Shown here: piece after piece, positions 61,798-64,000 of the stretch | Position numbering within the stretch: position 1 is the first letter of the stretch | Layout of the letters: every line of letters starts with the position of its first letter | NCBI GenBank assembly: GCA_030525945.1 | Contig: JAUNDT010000007.1 | Span: 17,777 to 81,776 of the forward strand | Reading direction: 5' to 3' | Length of the DNA: 64,000 bases | DNA from: Coriobacteriaceae bacterium | GTDB lineage: Bacteria > Actinomycetota > Coriobacteriia > Coriobacteriales > Coriobacteriaceae | Notes under the pieces: generated by a model | Told to the model about the DNA's origin: nothing | The model's input: only the letters and a program-made list of their open reading frames with translations | The model's database searches: none | Position numbers and translations under genes: made by a program

Positions 61798-61798
<1 letters not shown>
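60737..61798 (+). CDS. Peptide ABC transporter ATPase, DppD/OppD type
   Basis: 353 residues, 6 bp after the DppC-type gene. Walker A '[15 protein letters not shown]', signature '[16 protein letters not shown]', Walker B '[12 protein letters not shown]' and H-loop 'ITHDLGVV'. A C-terminal oligopeptide-transport extension ('[11 protein letters not shown]', '[14 protein letters not shown]') carries cysteines that bind an Fe-S cluster in homologues. Its TAA overlaps the next ATG by one base. Confidence 0.94.
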
Positions 61799-62901
<1,103 letters not shown>

Positions 62902-62932
62902 GCCTGCGCTTCCGCTTCACCCAAAACACATG

Positions 62933-62975
62933 AACGCCTGTTCGATACACCCGTGTTGAGCAGGCGTTTTGTTTG
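62933..62975 (+). terminator. Terminator of the peptide transporter operon
   Basis: AACGCCTG and CAGGCGTT stem, followed by TTTGTTT. Confidence 0.85.
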
Positions 62976-63021
62976 AAGAAAACTTTGCTACTCCAAAAAC
63001 GGGCATGAGTCAAGGCATTTC

Positions 63022-63130
63022 TTGCCCAACGGCGCGTACCTGATAGACTAATAGGTTGCCTTACCTGGCGGAGCTATGCCCATATCTCGAAAATGCGCCA
63101 TTTAGGGTCTGACCCTAAATGAAGCATTTT
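63022..63130 (+). promoter_or_regulatory. rpoB promoter and leader hairpin
   Basis: TTGCCC (63022-63027) and TAGACT (63044-63049) are 16 bp apart. The leader then forms a long stem: AAAATGC/GCATTTT outside and CATTTAGGGTC/GACCCTAAATG inside (63090-63130), 60 bp before the start. It could act in attenuation or RNase processing of the rpoB mRNA. Confidence 0.5.
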
Positions 63131-63191
63131 GCGGGGGAGGGCGAGGTGCCGCCAGTACCAACCGCCTTTTCCAAGAAGGAGGAAACACCTG

Positions 63192-64000
63192 GTGCCGAAA
63201 GCAAACGCTACCAAGACCGTGACCGCCACCGAGCGCACACGCGTCAACTTCGGGAAGATCCCGGAGACGATGGAGCTGCCGAACCTCATCTCCGTGCAGA
63301 AGGAGAGCTTCGAGCGCTTCAAGGATCAGGGCCTGCGCGACGCCTTTAGGGAGTCCAGCCCCATCCAGAGCCAGAACCACCAGCTCGAGGTGACCTTCGG
63401 TCACCACCAGTTCGGCGACCCGTCCCACACCGTGGACGAGTGCCGCGAGAAGGACATGACCTACCAGGCCCCGCTGCTCACGGAGGTCCGCCTCACCAAC
63501 ACCGAGACGGGCGAGATCAAGGAGCAGCTCGTCTTCATGGGCGACTTCCCCATGATGACCGACCAGGGCACCTTCATCATCAACGGCACCGAGCGCATCG
63601 TCGTCTCCCAGCTGGTCCGCTCCCCGGGCGTGTACTACAGCTCCGAGATGGACGGCGGCAAGCAGGTCTACAAGGCCCAGATCATCCCGGCCCGCGGCGC
63701 CTGGCTCGAGTTCGAGGTCGACAAGCGCGACCAGCTCGTGGTGTCCATCGACCGTAAGCGCAAGCAGTCCGCGACCATGTTCCTGCGCGCGTTGGGCATC
63801 GCCGTCACCAACGACGACATCTTCGAGCTGCTCGGCGACTCCGACGTGATCAAGCGTACCATCGAGCGCGACACCGCCCTCACCCGCGAGGACGCCCTCA
63901 TCGAGATCTACCGTCGCCTGCGCCCCGGCGAGCCGCCGACCGTCGACGCCTCCCGCAGCCTGCTCGAGGGCCTGCTGTTCAACCCGCAGCGCTACGACCT
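63192..64000 (+). CDS. rpoB: RNA polymerase beta subunit, N-terminal part
   Basis: The frame opens at a GTG at 63192 (GGAGGAAA upstream) and runs off the window. The first ~269 residues match RpoB: 'LPNLISVQKESFERF', 'YQAPLLTEVRLTNTETGEIKEQLVFMGDFPMMTDQGTFIINGTERIVVSQLVRSPGVYY' region, then the beta lobe. There is no rplL or other ribosomal protein gene just upstream; instead a peptide transporter operon precedes it. The gene has its own promoter and a structured leader. Confidence 0.97.
   Translation, partial: MPKANATKTVTATERTRVNFGKIPETMELPNLISVQKESFERFKDQGLRDAFRESSPIQSQNHQLEVTFGHHQFGDPSHTVDECREKDMTYQAPLLTEVRLTNTETGEIKEQLVFMGDFPMMTDQGTFIINGTERIVVSQLVRSPGVYYSSEMDGGKQVYKAQIIPARGAWLEFEVDKRDQLVVSIDRKRKQSATMFLRALGIAVTNDDIFELLGDSDVIKRTIERDTALTREDALIEIYRRLRPGEPPTVDASRSLLEGLLFNPQRYD

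Overview
The window is GC-rich and densely packed. It carries ATG, GTG and several probable leaderless starts, strong GGAGG ribosome sites and a bacterial rpoB at its right edge. Protein flavour (Elp3-type radical SAM protein, TAT/lipoprotein peptide-binding protein, a DUF3516 helicase, Ala/Gly-rich linkers) suggests a high-GC actinobacterium of the Coriobacteriia, Collinsella-like. This is inference; no rRNA or tRNA gene is present to confirm it. Codon use is clearly more AT-rich in parts of 36.6-42 kb and 45.4-48 kb, which fits horizontally acquired DNA.

Layout. 1-6.2 kb: a truncated HNH endonuclease gene, an Mrr-like endonuclease that looks 5'-truncated, a Phd/RelE toxin-antitoxin pair, an uncharacterised regulator-like protein and a double gamma-glutamylcyclotransferase-fold protein. 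Three copies of a ~140-bp palindromic repeat lie between them. 6.2-17.4 kb: a Fic protein behind an unusual leader of alternating inverted 13-mers, a DUF2130 coiled-coil protein, an APC permease, a GMP synthetase lacking its glutaminase domain, a secreted nuclease, a small MGMT-like protein, two small envelope proteins and an HTH/Ser-Thr kinase pair. 17.4-28 kb: a DUF3516 helicase, a TrmB-like and a Trm9-like methyltransferase, Elp3 and a spermidine-synthase-like protein, with long gene-free stretches full of inverted and degenerate tandem repeats.

28-51.1 kb is the accessory heart of the window. Its left half holds a kinase-RyR protein, two paralogous FHA proteins flanking a TIR-transmembrane-propeller protein, and an operon carrying the TerY-P triad (PP2C phosphatase, TerY-type VWA protein, zinc-ribbon kinase) with a PIN nuclease and an acidic protein. 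Its right half holds an Lhr-like helicase, an ankyrin-M13 metallopeptidase fusion, and a TerB-N/TerB-C protein translationally coupled to a BrxD-like ATPase. Two near-identical promoter modules, each a LexA (SOS) box next to an extended -10, drive the TerB-ATPase operon and a 27-residue hydrophobic peptide gene. The same LexA box also sits in the divergent promoter of the ankyrin-M13 gene. The peptide gene has the layout of a type I toxin-antitoxin locus. The simplest reading is a phospho-signalling and DNA-processing defence/stress island, part of it induced by DNA damage.

51.4-64 kb returns to housekeeping: an aconitase-family hydratase, two more palindromic repeats, a DUF308-type membrane protein, galU, a five-gene peptide ABC transporter operon and the start of rpoB.
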